Position numbers and translations under genes: made by a program. Below are positions 25,284 to 34,343 of a stretch of 64,000 nt of DNA, piece after piece; position 1 is the first letter of the stretch, and each line of letters starts with the position of its first letter. This DNA is from Dactylosporangium vinaceum (lineage in GTDB: Bacteria > Actinomycetota > Actinomycetes > Mycobacteriales > Micromonosporaceae), in assembly GCF_019904175.1 (NCBI RefSeq), contig NZ_CP061913.1, forward strand, positions 7,936,001-8,000,000, in the 5' to 3' direction. The notes below the pieces were generated by a model. It had not been told where the DNA came from and did no database searches. It saw nothing but the letters and a program-made list of their open reading frames with translations.

Positions 25284-26144
25284 ATGACGCCTGAGGCGTG
25301 GCTCGACGCGCGGCTGGCCGAGGCCGGGCGGCGGCGCACCGGGCCGGTCACGGTGGTGAAGCGGCGGGCCTGGGGCACTGTCCGGCGCGCCGACACCGAC
25401 GGCGGCCCGGTGTGGCTGAAGACGCCGGCGCCCGCCGTGGCGTTCGAGGTGGCGCTGTACCCGCTGCTGCACCGCCTCGCCCCCGCCCGCGTCCTGGCCC
25501 CGATCGCCGCCGATCCCGAGCGCGGCCGGCTGCTCCTGCCGGACGGCGGGCCGACGCTGCGCGAGCGGGACGACGGCGGCCAGGCGTTCCTCGCGGCGCT
25601 CCCCCGCTACGCGCAGCTGCAGCGAGCGACGTCCCGCGCGGTGCCGCAGCTGCTCGCCGCCGGCGTCACCGACATGCGCCCGAGCGTGCTGCTGCAGCGG
25701 TTCGACGAGGCCGCCGAGCTGGTGCCCGCGATCCGGGCGCGGCGGAGCTGGTTCGCCGACGTCGCCGCGGCTCTGGGCGCCTCGGCGGTCCCGGCCGGGC
25801 TCGACCACGCCGACCTGCACGAGGGGAACGTCTTCGCGGACGGCGAACGGTTCTTCGACTGGGGCGACAGCGTCGTCGGGCATCCGTTCGGGTCGATGCT
25901 CGTCGCGCTGCGGCGGGGCGGGGACGCGGCGCGGGACGCCTACCTGGACGGGTTCACCGACCTCGCCCCGCGGGCCGCGCTCCTCGAGGACCTGCGCCAC
26001 GCCCGGATCGCGGCAAACGTGATCCGGGCGTTGACGTGGCAGCGGGCGATCGCCGCCGATCCCCGGGCGGACCCGGCGTTTGCGGACGGACCGGCGGTAC
26101 ACCTGCGGCAGTTGCTGGAGCCCGACCCCTGGAACTGCCCGTGA
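25284..26144 (+). CDS. Aminoglycoside/choline-kinase-like phosphotransferase
   Basis: A 286-residue protein-kinase-like enzyme. VWLKTPAPAVAFE is the ATP-binding lysine strand, LDHADLHEGNVF the catalytic loop (HxDxxxxN) and FFDWGDSVVGHPF the metal-binding loop (Asp in place of the usual IDW Asp). The substrate cannot be assigned; such genes are often mislabelled as antibiotic resistance. The ATG at 25284 has GGGAGG 12 bases upstream. Confidence 0.85.
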   Translation: MTPEAWLDARLAEAGRRRTGPVTVVKRRAWGTVRRADTDGGPVWLKTPAPAVAFEVALYPLLHRLAPARVLAPIAADPERGRLLLPDGGPTLRERDDGGQAFLAALPRYAQLQRATSRAVPQLLAAGVTDMRPSVLLQRFDEAAELVPAIRARRSWFADVAAALGASAVPAGLDHADLHEGNVFADGERFFDWGDSVVGHPFGSMLVALRRGGDAARDAYLDGFTDLAPRAALLEDLRHARIAANVIRALTWQRAIAADPRADPAFADGPAVHLRQLLEPDPWNCP

Positions 26145-26148
26145 GGCG

Positions 26149-26352
26149 TCAGTCCTCCTCGGCGACCTGCGTGTCCTCGGTGTCGCGGTCGTGGTTGTCG
26201 GAGTGCCCGGTCAGCCCGTCGACGATCGCGTCCACGGGCTGACCGATGTAGTCGAACGCCGGGACGGCGATGTCCTCGGCCTCGTCGCGGATGGTGTCGA
26301 TGTCGACCGAGTCGTCGACCCGCGGTACCCCGTCGCGTCCAGTAGCAGGCAT
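26149..26352 (-). CDS. Small acidic protein of unknown function
   Basis: A 67-residue protein, MPATGRDGVPRVDDSVDIDT..., strongly acidic (about one quarter Asp/Glu), with no membrane helix. A longer frame starts at 26385. No clear Shine-Dalgarno or leaderless -10 is seen. Its stop lies five bases from the convergent phosphotransferase stop. The codon bias is coding-like but the family is unknown. Confidence 0.5.
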   Translation of the reverse strand: MPATGRDGVPRVDDSVDIDTIRDEAEDIAVPAFDYIGQPVDAIVDGLTGHSDNHDRDTEDTQVAEED

Positions 26353-26470
26353 ACGCACCGCATATCCAGGCCGGCGCCCCGTCAAACCTGCGGCGCCGCC
26401 ACGAGCGCGAACATCACCGGCTCCACGCGGCCATGGGCCAGGATCGCCCCCGGCAGGTGGCGGCTGTTGC

Positions 26471-28183
26471 TCACGCCACGCCCAGCGCGGTGACGTCCCA
26501 GGTGCCGTAGTACTGGTTCACGAACACGTTCGTGAGGCGCGGGTTGCGGTAGTTGAGGACCTGGTCGTAGACGAGCGGCAGCATCGAGGCGCTGTCCATC
26601 ACCTCGGCGTCGAGCTGTTGCCAGATCCCGGCCGCGCGGACCGGGTCGGCGACCGTGCGGGCCTCGTCGAGCTGCTGGTTGATGAGGGGGTCGTTGAGCT
26701 CGGCGTAGTTGTTGTTGCCGCTGGGCCGGATCTGGCGGCCGTCGACGAGTGTCGGGTAGAAGCCGTAGCCGGTCGGGAAGTCGGCCGACCAGGCGGACAT
26801 GATGATCCCGTACCCCTTGTTGTGCACGTTGTCCGGGCTGCCGACTGTCGAGCGGGCGTACAGCGACGGGTCCGACGGGTCCAGCCGCGCGGTGATGCCG
26901 ACGGCGGCCAGGGACGACTGCACCGCCTCGGCCGTCTTCAGCGAGCGCGGGCTGCCGGTCGTCGCGATCACGGTGTCGAAACCGTCCGGCTTGCCGCAGC
27001 GCTTGAGCTCGTCCTTGGCCTTGTCGGGCTGGGCCTGGCCGGACCGCGTCCGGTACGGGTCGAGCCCGTCGTCGTAGCCGGGGATCCCGGGCGGGAGCAT
27101 GCCGCCGGCGATCTGCCCGCCGCCGCGCGCGAGCTGCACCGCGTGCTTGCCGACCGCGTACTGCACCGCCCGCCGGCAGTGGATGTCGTCGAACGGCGCG
27201 ACCCGGGTGCTCAGCGCCGCGTACTGCACGAAGCCGGTCGTCGGCTCGTCGGCGTTGGCCTTCAGGGTCGGGTCGAGCCTGATCTTGGCCTGGCTCGCCG
27301 GCTGCACGCCGCCCTGGCCGGCGTCGGCGTCGATGGTGCCGTCGAAGAGCTGCCTGTCGATCTCGTTGGGCTCGGTGCCGATGGTGAGCTCGATGCGGTC
27401 CGGCAGGGCCTTGCGCACCGGGTCGGTCGCGGGGTCCCACGCGTCGTTGCGGACCCAGACGACCTTCTTGCCCGCCTCGATGCGCTCGAACCGGTACGGC
27501 CCCGACGCGACGGGCATGTCGCCGTAGCGCTCCCCGGTGTCCTTCACCTGCGGGACGGGCGCGGCGACGCCCATCGCGAGCAGGTACGGGAAGTCCGCGA
27601 ACGGCTCCGCGAGGTGGAACGCGATCGTGCGGTCATCCGGCGTGGTCACGGACCTGAGGTCGGCCCCGTCGCGGTACGGCCCGGCGTACTCCTGGCCCTG
27701 GTCCAGCTGGTCGATCAGGTACGTCGGGCCGCCCGACAGCACGTCCTGGGCGAAGAGCCGCTCGATGCCGTACTTCACGTCCTTCGCCCGGATCGGCGAG
27801 CCGTCCTCGAACTTGATGTTGTCACGGAGCCGGAAGGTGTACGTGAGCCCGTCCGCCGACACCGCCGGCTGGTCCTCGGCCAGGTCGGGCACGAGCGCGG
27901 TGGTCCCCGGTGCGGCGGCCGGTGTCAGCAGCGTGCGCACGTAGAGGCGCTGGAGGTTGTAGACGGCGTTGATGTACGACCGGGTCGGGTCCCACGAGTC
28001 GGCGTCGTTCGCGCTGGCCAGCCGCAGTGTCCCGCCGGGCGTCGCGGACGGGTTGACGACCCGGGTCAGCCCGGCGTCATACCCGCCGGCCGCGGTCTCC
28101 TCCCCGGTGCCGTTGCCCTTCCCGGCGCACCCGCCGGCCAGCAGCATCGCCACCACGACAGCGGAGCACACCGTAGTTCTCAT
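26471..28183 (-). CDS. Family 5 extracellular solute-binding lipoprotein (peptide/opine type)
   Basis: A 570-residue protein. The lipoprotein signal ends LLAGGCAGKG. The fold begins at GGTLRLASANDADSWDP and includes YTFRLRDNIKFEDGSPIRAKDV, the family 5 (OppA/DppA) signature region. It would deliver peptides or similar ligands to an ABC importer. No permease or ATPase genes adjoin, so it works with a distant transporter or as a sensor. The ATG lies seven bases after TACCCT (complement of 28191-28196). Confidence 0.92.
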   Translation of the reverse strand: MRTTVCSAVVVAMLLAGGCAGKGNGTGEETAAGGYDAGLTRVVNPSATPGGTLRLASANDADSWDPTRSYINAVYNLQRLYVRTLLTPAAAPGTTALVPDLAEDQPAVSADGLTYTFRLRDNIKFEDGSPIRAKDVKYGIERLFAQDVLSGGPTYLIDQLDQGQEYAGPYRDGADLRSVTTPDDRTIAFHLAEPFADFPYLLAMGVAAPVPQVKDTGERYGDMPVASGPYRFERIEAGKKVVWVRNDAWDPATDPVRKALPDRIELTIGTEPNEIDRQLFDGTIDADAGQGGVQPASQAKIRLDPTLKANADEPTTGFVQYAALSTRVAPFDDIHCRRAVQYAVGKHAVQLARGGGQIAGGMLPPGIPGYDDGLDPYRTRSGQAQPDKAKDELKRCGKPDGFDTVIATTGSPRSLKTAEAVQSSLAAVGITARLDPSDPSLYARSTVGSPDNVHNKGYGIIMSAWSADFPTGYGFYPTLVDGRQIRPSGNNNYAELNDPLINQQLDEARTVADPVRAAGIWQQLDAEVMDSASMLPLVYDQVLNYRNPRLTNVFVNQYYGTWDVTALGVA

Positions 28184-28236
28184 GTGACCGAGGGTAGTCT
28201 TCGGCGGGTACCGTGCCGGGCGATTAGGGTGCGGAG

Positions 28237-29112
28237 ATGATCGAGATGCAGGAGTTCACGGTCGGCGAGGCGGGCGACGGCCCCTACGGCATCACCACCG
28301 GGCCCGACGGCAACCTCTGGTGCACGCTCGTGCACGCCGGGCGGATCGCCCGGCTGACCCCGACCGGCGACGTGACGCTCTTCGATCTGGACAACCGCGC
28401 CGCCGGCCCGTCGGTGATCGTCGCGGGCCCCGACGGCGCCCTGTGGTTCGCCCGCTTCCAGGACGGCCGGATCGGGCGGATCACCGTCGACGGGGAGCTC
28501 TCCTCGGTGGCGGTACCGTCGCCCTACGGTCTGGCCTTCACGCCCGACGGCGCGCTCTGGTCGACGGAGCTCAACGCCGACCGCGTCTGGCGCACCCCGC
28601 CGAGCGGCGGCGACCCGGCCCCGTTCGACCTGGGCACCTCCGCCGCCATGCCGTCGATGCTCGCCGCGGGTGCGGACGGCGCCGTCTGGTGCACGCTCAA
28701 CCAGGGCAACGCCGTCGCCCGGGTCGACACGCCGGCGGTCTTCGCGCTGCCGACCCCCGGCGCGGCTCCCGTGGGCATCGCCGCCGCCCCCGACGGCACC
28801 GCGTGGTTCGTGGAGATCGGCGCCGGGCAGGTCGGGCGGATCACTCCCGGCGGGCACATCGAGGAGTACCCCCTCGCCGACCGGGCCGCGCGGCCGCACG
28901 CGATCGTCGCCGACCCGGCCGGAGGGTGCTGGTTCACCGAGTGGGCCGGCAACCGCCTCGGCCACATCAGCGCCGACGGCACGGCGATCCGCTCCTTCGA
29001 CCTGCCCGCCCCGGGCTGCGAGCCGCACGGCCTGACCATCGGGCCGGACGGCGCCGTATGGGTGGCCCTGGAGGTCGGCCGCGTGATCCGGTTCAGCGAC
29101 CCGGGAGCCTGA
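28237..29112 (+). CDS. Virginiamycin B lyase-like beta-propeller (Vgb family)
   Basis: A 291-residue protein of seven propeller blades, each with a GPDGALWF-type strand. HAIVADPAGGCWFTEW carries a His and a Glu 14 residues apart (residues 221 and 235), the same spacing as the catalytic His/Glu pair of staphylococcal Vgb, which linearises streptogramin B. Many Vgb-like proteins have no proven lyase activity, so resistance is inferred. ATG 28237 is six bases after TAGGGT (28225-28230); a second ATG at 28246 has GGAG at ten bases. The 3' end overlaps the convergent PAP2 gene by 20 bases. Confidence 0.82.
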   Translation: MIEMQEFTVGEAGDGPYGITTGPDGNLWCTLVHAGRIARLTPTGDVTLFDLDNRAAGPSVIVAGPDGALWFARFQDGRIGRITVDGELSSVAVPSPYGLAFTPDGALWSTELNADRVWRTPPSGGDPAPFDLGTSAAMPSMLAAGADGAVWCTLNQGNAVARVDTPAVFALPTPGAAPVGIAAAPDGTAWFVEIGAGQVGRITPGGHIEEYPLADRAARPHAIVADPAGGCWFTEWAGNRLGHISADGTAIRSFDLPAPGCEPHGLTIGPDGAVWVALEVGRVIRFSDPGA

Positions 29113-30121
29113 AGGTCTGCTCGGCGCCGCCCGGGCGCAGCGGCACGGTGATCTCGCTGTTCGCCGGGAGCCGGTCGGTGACCGGCTCCGGCGGGTACTG
29201 CTGCGCCTGGGCGGCGGAGGTCTCGTCGTCGTCGGCCGCGGCGTCGGGGATCCACCGCGGGACGACCCGGTGGGCGGTGGCGAGCACGCCCGCGACCACG
29301 ACGGCCGCCGTGCCGGCGATGCCGAGCGCGCCGCCCGCGTAGGCCACGAACAGGCGGCGCCGGCTCAGGTCGTCGACGGCCTGCTGGATCACGTCGTCGG
29401 TGAGCCGCAGGGCGATCAGCGCGCCGATCAGCAGCCCCACCCCGAGCAGGGCCAGGAACACCGTCGTGTGCACGTTCACCCGGCCGTAGGTGACCCCGCC
29501 GTGGCTGCGCTGCGCGATCAGGATGAACAGCGCGGCCGCCGCGGCCCACGCGCCCACCACGAGGAACGCGGCGACGGCGTCGCTGGGCCGGTGCCAGCCC
29601 GCCGAGAGCGTCGCCACCCCGACGAGCGACGCCAGGCCGGCACCCGCGAGCGCCACGAGGCCTCGGGTCTTGGGCGGCACCACCAGGATCAACGCGACGG
29701 CGACCGAGGCGGCGACGGTCGTATGGCCGCTCGGCAGGCTGTTGCCGGCCGCGACCCGGTCGACGTCGATGCCCAGGTGGGGCCGGTAGATGAGGGCCTT
29801 GAAGAGCTGCGTGGTGGCGTTCGACCCGCCGATGATGAGGACCGCGCCGACGGCCAGGGCGAGCCGGCGGCGGGCCAGGGCGATGAACCCGATCACGACC
29901 GTCGCGCCCGCGATCGACGCGACGGAGATCGTGCTGAGCGTGTCGTGCACGAGCCCGGCGACGCGCTCCTGCCCGATGCTGTTGCCGGTGAGCGCCACGT
30001 AGTCGAGCAGCTGGCCGTGTTCGCTGTGCACGAAAAATCGCCAGACCGCAATGAAGCCGGCTACGTGTGCCACCGCCATGACCAGGAGCCACGCGGCGAG
30101 CCGAAAGGGCCACCGTCGCAT
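29093..30121 (-). CDS. PAP2-family membrane phosphatase
   Basis: A 342-residue membrane protein with about eight helices. The phosphatase triad is KALIYRP, NSLPSGHT and SAGWHRPSD (C1-C3 motifs of the PAP2/undecaprenyl-pyrophosphatase superfamily), facing the outside. The last 50 residues form a charged tail. Likely substrates are lipid phosphates. ATG 30121 follows TATCTT (complement of 30129-30134) by seven bases; longer frames to 30220 lack support. Confidence 0.9.
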   Translation of the reverse strand: MRRWPFRLAAWLLVMAVAHVAGFIAVWRFFVHSEHGQLLDYVALTGNSIGQERVAGLVHDTLSTISVASIAGATVVIGFIALARRRLALAVGAVLIIGGSNATTQLFKALIYRPHLGIDVDRVAAGNSLPSGHTTVAASVAVALILVVPPKTRGLVALAGAGLASLVGVATLSAGWHRPSDAVAAFLVVGAWAAAAALFILIAQRSHGGVTYGRVNVHTTVFLALLGVGLLIGALIALRLTDDVIQQAVDDLSRRRLFVAYAGGALGIAGTAAVVVAGVLATAHRVVPRWIPDAAADDDETSAAQAQQYPPEPVTDRLPANSEITVPLRPGGAEQTFRLPGR

Positions 30122-30207
30122 GGCCAGCAAGATAGCCCAATACCGCCGGTTGCGCTCAACGCGATACCTGTTGCTTTCCGGATGGCACATGAGATCGGCT
30201 GGCCGGC

Positions 30208-31461
30208 ATGCGCGACACACCCTACCGGCCGGTCCTGCGCCACCCCGTGCTGCGCCGCATCCTGCCCGGCCTCGGGATCTCGGCGCTCGGCGACGGGATG
30301 TCCCTCGTCGCCGTCAGCTGGCTGGCGCTGACCCTCGCCCCGCCGGCCTCGCGCGGCACCTGGGTCGCCGCGGCCGTGGCGGCGTACTCGCTGCCGAGCG
30401 CGCTCGGGGGCGTGCTCTTGCGCCGGTACCTGCGCCACCGTCACGGCGCGCAGCTGGCCGGCTGGAACGCCGTGCTGCGCGCGTCCGCGCTCGGCGCGAT
30501 CGTGCTGGTGAACGCCCTGGGCGCGCTGTCCCTCGCCGGATACGTCGGGCTACTGGCGGTCTCCAGCCTGCTCGCGGCCTGGGGGTCGGCCGGGCGTTAC
30601 ACGCTTATCGCCGACGTCCTCCCGCCCGAGCACCACCTGGCCGCGAACGGTCTGATGGGGACGCTGACGGAGGCGTCCGCGATCGCCGGTCCGCCGCTGG
30701 CCGGCCTGCTGATCGGCTGGACCGGCCCGGTGTTCGTCCTCGCCCTGGACGCGGCGAGCTTCGCCGTGCTGGCCGTGACGTACCGGCTCGCGGTGCCCCG
30801 CGGCGCCGGACCGGCTCCGGCCGGCGAGCCGGAGGCGGACACGCCGGGCGGCCCAGCGGACACCGCCGGCGCCGGCCGGAACTGGCTGACCGCGCTGTCG
30901 TTCGTGTTTTTCCTGCTCTTCGGCCCGTTCTACGTCGCCCTGCCCCTGTACATCGCCGACGACCGGCACGCCTCGGCCACGCTGCTGGGCCTGTACTACA
31001 CGGTCTTCGGCATCGGCGCCGTCGCGGGCGGCCTGACCAGCGCGTATCTGCGCCGGCTGCCGCTGCGCCAGGCGCTGTTCGGGATCGTGCTGGCCTTCAG
31101 CCTGGCCGTGCTGCCCCTGGGCCTGGACGCACCGGTGTGGCTGACGCTGCCGGCGTTCGCGCTGGCCGGCCTGTGCTGGGCACCGTACATGCCGCTGGCC
31201 ATGGCCCTCTTCCAGCGCACCGTGCCGCCGGCCCGGCTGTCGCAGGTGCTCGCCGTGTTCGGCTCCGTGACGGTGATCGCCGTCCCCCTGGGCACCGCTG
31301 CGGGCGGCCCGCTCGTCACCTGGCTGGGACCCCGGCAGACGCTGCTCGTGAGCGCCGCGGCCATGGCCCTGCTGGGCGCCGGCGGGGCGGCCGTCACGAT
31401 CGTGCGATCATTCCGGAAACCACGGGAGAAAACGCACCCGGATGGGTATGTACACCGGTAG
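30208..31461 (+). CDS. Major facilitator superfamily transporter
   Basis: A 417-residue membrane protein with twelve predicted helices in two bundles, split near residue 210 by the loop GPAPAGEPEADTPGG. GLGISALGDGMSLVAVSWLAL is a drug-efflux-type MFS first helix. The substrate is unknown. The ATG has no clear Shine-Dalgarno. The next gene follows 26 bases later in the same direction. Confidence 0.9.
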   Translation: MRDTPYRPVLRHPVLRRILPGLGISALGDGMSLVAVSWLALTLAPPASRGTWVAAAVAAYSLPSALGGVLLRRYLRHRHGAQLAGWNAVLRASALGAIVLVNALGALSLAGYVGLLAVSSLLAAWGSAGRYTLIADVLPPEHHLAANGLMGTLTEASAIAGPPLAGLLIGWTGPVFVLALDAASFAVLAVTYRLAVPRGAGPAPAGEPEADTPGGPADTAGAGRNWLTALSFVFFLLFGPFYVALPLYIADDRHASATLLGLYYTVFGIGAVAGGLTSAYLRRLPLRQALFGIVLAFSLAVLPLGLDAPVWLTLPAFALAGLCWAPYMPLAMALFQRTVPPARLSQVLAVFGSVTVIAVPLGTAAGGPLVTWLGPRQTLLVSAAAMALLGAGGAAVTIVRSFRKPREKTHPDGYVHR

Positions 31462-31487
31462 GAACACCTCGAGGGGGGCGTTGGACG

Positions 31488-31730
31488 ATGGTGCTGGTGG
31501 GCTACACGGTCGAGGCGAAGGACGGCCAGATCGGCGCCATCGACCGCAAGACCTACGACGGCCGCCAGGTCTACGTCTGCGCCGGCGACGGCTCCCTGCT
31601 GAAGGTGGACGTCAACACCGTGGAGCGCATCGACCACCGCAACCACAAGATCTACCTGGCCGTCACCCGCGGCGAGCTGACCGCGGTGGAGGGGGCCGCG
31701 CCCGGCGCCGGGCGCGTGCGCAGCCGGTAG
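31488..31730 (+). CDS. Small PRC-barrel-like protein
   Basis: An 80-residue soluble protein. VGYTVEAKDGQIGAIDRKTY and NTVERIDHRNHKIYLAVTRGEL match the strand pattern of the PRC barrel, a beta-domain found in RNA-processing and photosynthetic proteins. Stand-alone copies like this are often stress-induced in actinomycetes, but their role is unknown. A GAGGGGGG Shine-Dalgarno lies about ten bases before the ATG. Confidence 0.8.
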   Translation: MVLVGYTVEAKDGQIGAIDRKTYDGRQVYVCAGDGSLLKVDVNTVERIDHRNHKIYLAVTRGELTAVEGAAPGAGRVRSR

Positions 31731-31834
31731 GCGACCGCGCAGATCGCCGGCGCGGTCCGGTAGCCGGCGAACGGGACCGGCCGGGCCAGTGGTACGCCGA
31801 AGCCGCCGCGGTCACCGGGCCTCGGCCGGCCGGC

Positions 31835-33031
31835 TCAGGGCGCGGCCGGCTCCGGCTCGGCCAGGGACGCGTTCGTCCAGCTCAGCGCGGCCAGCAGGTC
31901 GGCGTGTAGGTCGTCGGCGGCGTCGCCGCGCTGGTAGGAGCGGACCTCGCGCAGGACCGTGCCCAGGTCGCCCTGGCCGTGGATGGCGGCGGCCACGTCG
32001 CGGGTCAGGGGGAGCTGGTCGGTCAGGGTGGTGGCCGGGCCGCCCATCAGGTCGCCGATCGCCGAGAGCAGGCCCACCGTGAACGCGGTCGCGCCGGCGC
32101 CGGCGCCGCGGCGTTCGGCGACGGTCTGGCACATGCGGGCGCGGACCACGGCGTCGGTCAGGACCGTCTCGTCGCCCTCGGCCAGGTCGGCGACCATCAT
32201 GAGGGTCGCCCACTGGCGGACCTGGGGGATGCCGAGCAGTACCACCGCCTGGAATATCGACGAGACGGGCTGCTTCAGCCCGTTGGCGGCGGCGTTGACA
32301 CCGCGCAGGATGCGCACGGCGAGGGCCGGGTCGCGCTCGATCGTCGACACCGCCCGGTCCAGGTCGACGTCGTCGGCGGCCAGCTCGGTGACCAGGCGTA
32401 CCCGAGCCAGCCGCGACGGGTTCAGCGCCTGCGTGGTGATCAGGTGGGGGCGGCTGAGGATGTGGCCCTGGAACAGCTGGAAGCGGTGCCGGGTCGCCAG
32501 CTCCAGCTGCTCCGGGGTCTCGATGCGCTGCGCGATCAGGCGGATGCGGGGGATGCGCCGGCAGGTGTCGACGATGCGGGCGATGGCGCGGCGGTCGCCG
32601 GCCTGCATGTCGACCTTCACGAAGTGCACGTGCGGCAGCAGGCGGGTGGCCGCGGGGTCGCCCGTGTAGCCGTCGAGGGCCAGGCGGTGACCCTGCTCGG
32701 TCAGGGCGGCCGCGGCGGCCACGAGCTCGTCGTCGACCTCGATGCCCGACAGCAGCTCCAGGCCCACCCGGCCCGGGGCGAAGGGCAGGGGCAGGGCGCC
32801 GACCAGGAACTCGCGGGTCAGGTTGACGAAGCACAGCTTGTCGCCGACGAGCTCCTCGATGCCGAAGGCGGTGAACGCCTCGACGATCACCCGGCTCGTG
32901 GCGGCGCTGTCGCGGACCGTGGCCTCGTGGGCGTGGGGGCCGTCGCGGAACAGCAGCTCGTACGCGGCGACCTGGCCCTCGGCGTTGTACAGCGCCTGGC
33001 GGCCGATGTGCACGGGGCGGGTGCTGTCCAC
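31835..33031 (-). CDS. EAL-HDOD protein, copy 1 (degenerate EAL)
   Basis: A 398-residue cytoplasmic signalling protein. An EAL-like domain (residues about 5-200, PVHIGRQALYN...YELLFRDG) is followed by an HDOD domain (about 205-395, LARVRLVTELAADDVD ... WATLMMVADLAEGDE), as in the YuxH family. Catalytic residues are eroded: the Asp pair expected after IALDD reads LALDGY, and the later Glu loop AERxET reads AQRIET. It is therefore unlikely to hydrolyse c-di-GMP and may bind it or another protein. It lies 31 bases downstream of its paralogue in the same direction. Confidence 0.9.
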   Translation of the reverse strand: MDSTRPVHIGRQALYNAEGQVAAYELLFRDGPHAHEATVRDSAATSRVIVEAFTAFGIEELVGDKLCFVNLTREFLVGALPLPFAPGRVGLELLSGIEVDDELVAAAAALTEQGHRLALDGYTGDPAATRLLPHVHFVKVDMQAGDRRAIARIVDTCRRIPRIRLIAQRIETPEQLELATRHRFQLFQGHILSRPHLITTQALNPSRLARVRLVTELAADDVDLDRAVSTIERDPALAVRILRGVNAAANGLKQPVSSIFQAVVLLGIPQVRQWATLMMVADLAEGDETVLTDAVVRARMCQTVAERRGAGAGATAFTVGLLSAIGDLMGGPATTLTDQLPLTRDVAAAIHGQGDLGTVLREVRSYQRGDAADDLHADLLAALSWTNASLAEPEPAAP

Positions 33032-33062
33032 ATCCTCATATCGGCAGGAAAGCGCTGATACG

Positions 33063-34289
33063 TTAGGAAGCCGGGCGGCCCCGCGGCGCGATGATCTGCC
33101 CCGTGTACGCCACCGCGTCCAGATAGGCCCGGGCCGTGTCCTCGACCGGCACCGGTGCGGCCAGGAGCATCGGCAGGTCCGACGCCTCGTAGGCGGCCAC
33201 GAGCGACAGCAGCTCCCCCAGCGGGCCGGCGCCGGCCACCAGCGCGGCGGTGACCTCGTGGCTCAGCGACAGCCGCAGCGCCAGGTCCGCGGCCGGCTGG
33301 CCCAGCAGCTCGGCGACGGCCGACACCAGCCCGGCGGTGAACGCGGCCTCCGGTGGCAGGTCCATCCGCCCGGCGATGTTCTGGCACATGCGGGCCCGGG
33401 TGATCGCGGCCCCGAGCTGGTGGGTGCCGGGGTCGTCCAGGTCACTGACGAGCATCAGCGTCGCCCAGTCCCGCAGCCGGTCGACCCCCAGGAGCAGGAC
33501 CGCCTCGTGCACCGACGACACCTTGACCGGCAGCCCGAGGGAGTCCGCGTTCGCGGCCGCCATCAGGCGCAGCGACAGCGCCGGGTCGCTCGTCACCAGG
33601 CCGACGACGCGGGCGAGCGGGATGCTCGGGCCCACGAGGAGGCTCAGCAGCTCGACCCGGGCGAGTCGCGACGGTGACAGTGCCGCGGCGCTCACGACCT
33701 GCGGGCGCCCCAGGATGTAGCCCTGGAAGAAGTCGAATCCGAGGGCGCGCGCGAGCTCGAGCTGCTCCGGCGTCTCCAGCCGTTCGGCGACGAGCTTGAC
33801 ACCCTCGTATTTGCGGCAACGGTCGACGGTCGCGGAGAGCTCCCCGGCCGGCGTCTCCAGCACGTCGATCTTCACATAGGCGGCCAGCTCGAGCAGCGGC
33901 TCGTGGCCGAGGCCGAACACGTAGTCGTCGAGCGCGATGCGGTAGCCCTGCCGGACCAGCCCGGCGACGGCCGCCACGACCTCGTCGTCGATCTCGACGG
34001 TCTCCAGGATCTCCAGGACCACCTGCTCGGCGTCGAACGGCAGGGGGAGGTCGCCGACGAGGAACTCACGGGTCAGGTTGACGAAGCACAGGCCGCGCCC
34101 GCACAGCGGCTCGATGCCGATCTCGGTGAAGGCGGTGATGAGCACCCGGCTGGTGGCGTACGCACCGCGCTCGTCGGCGTCGGTGGCACCCGCGTCGCCG
34201 CGGAACAGCAGCTCGTACCCGTGTACGTCGCCGTGCCGGGTGAAGATCGGCTGGCGGCCGACGTGGACGGCGCCGGGGCGGGGGAACAT
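33063..34289 (-). CDS. EAL-HDOD protein, copy 2
   Basis: A 408-residue paralogue of the next gene with the same order: EAL-like domain (residues about 6-200, VHVGRQPIFTRHGDVHGYELLFRG), then HDOD (about 205-405). It keeps the Asp pair in RIALDDYVFG, the Lys in YVKIDV and the Glu in LVAERLETPEQ. The EAL tripeptide itself is ELL, as is normal for this family. Its partner's catalytic site is more degraded, which suggests the pair has split catalytic and regulatory roles. Confidence 0.9.
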   Translation of the reverse strand: MFPRPGAVHVGRQPIFTRHGDVHGYELLFRGDAGATDADERGAYATSRVLITAFTEIGIEPLCGRGLCFVNLTREFLVGDLPLPFDAEQVVLEILETVEIDDEVVAAVAGLVRQGYRIALDDYVFGLGHEPLLELAAYVKIDVLETPAGELSATVDRCRKYEGVKLVAERLETPEQLELARALGFDFFQGYILGRPQVVSAAALSPSRLARVELLSLLVGPSIPLARVVGLVTSDPALSLRLMAAANADSLGLPVKVSSVHEAVLLLGVDRLRDWATLMLVSDLDDPGTHQLGAAITRARMCQNIAGRMDLPPEAAFTAGLVSAVAELLGQPAADLALRLSLSHEVTAALVAGAGPLGELLSLVAAYEASDLPMLLAAPVPVEDTARAYLDAVAYTGQIIAPRGRPAS

Positions 34290-34343
34290 ACCGCACTCAT
34301 CGACCCGGCCGGCGCGGATCTGCGCTTTTCCGGCCGCTTGCCG

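Noticed and set aside
25181..25292. A 36-codon ATG frame ahead of the phosphotransferase gene
   Set aside because: No Shine-Dalgarno, Ala/Gly/Arg-rich product, and no regulatory hairpin comparable to the one at 6345-6392.
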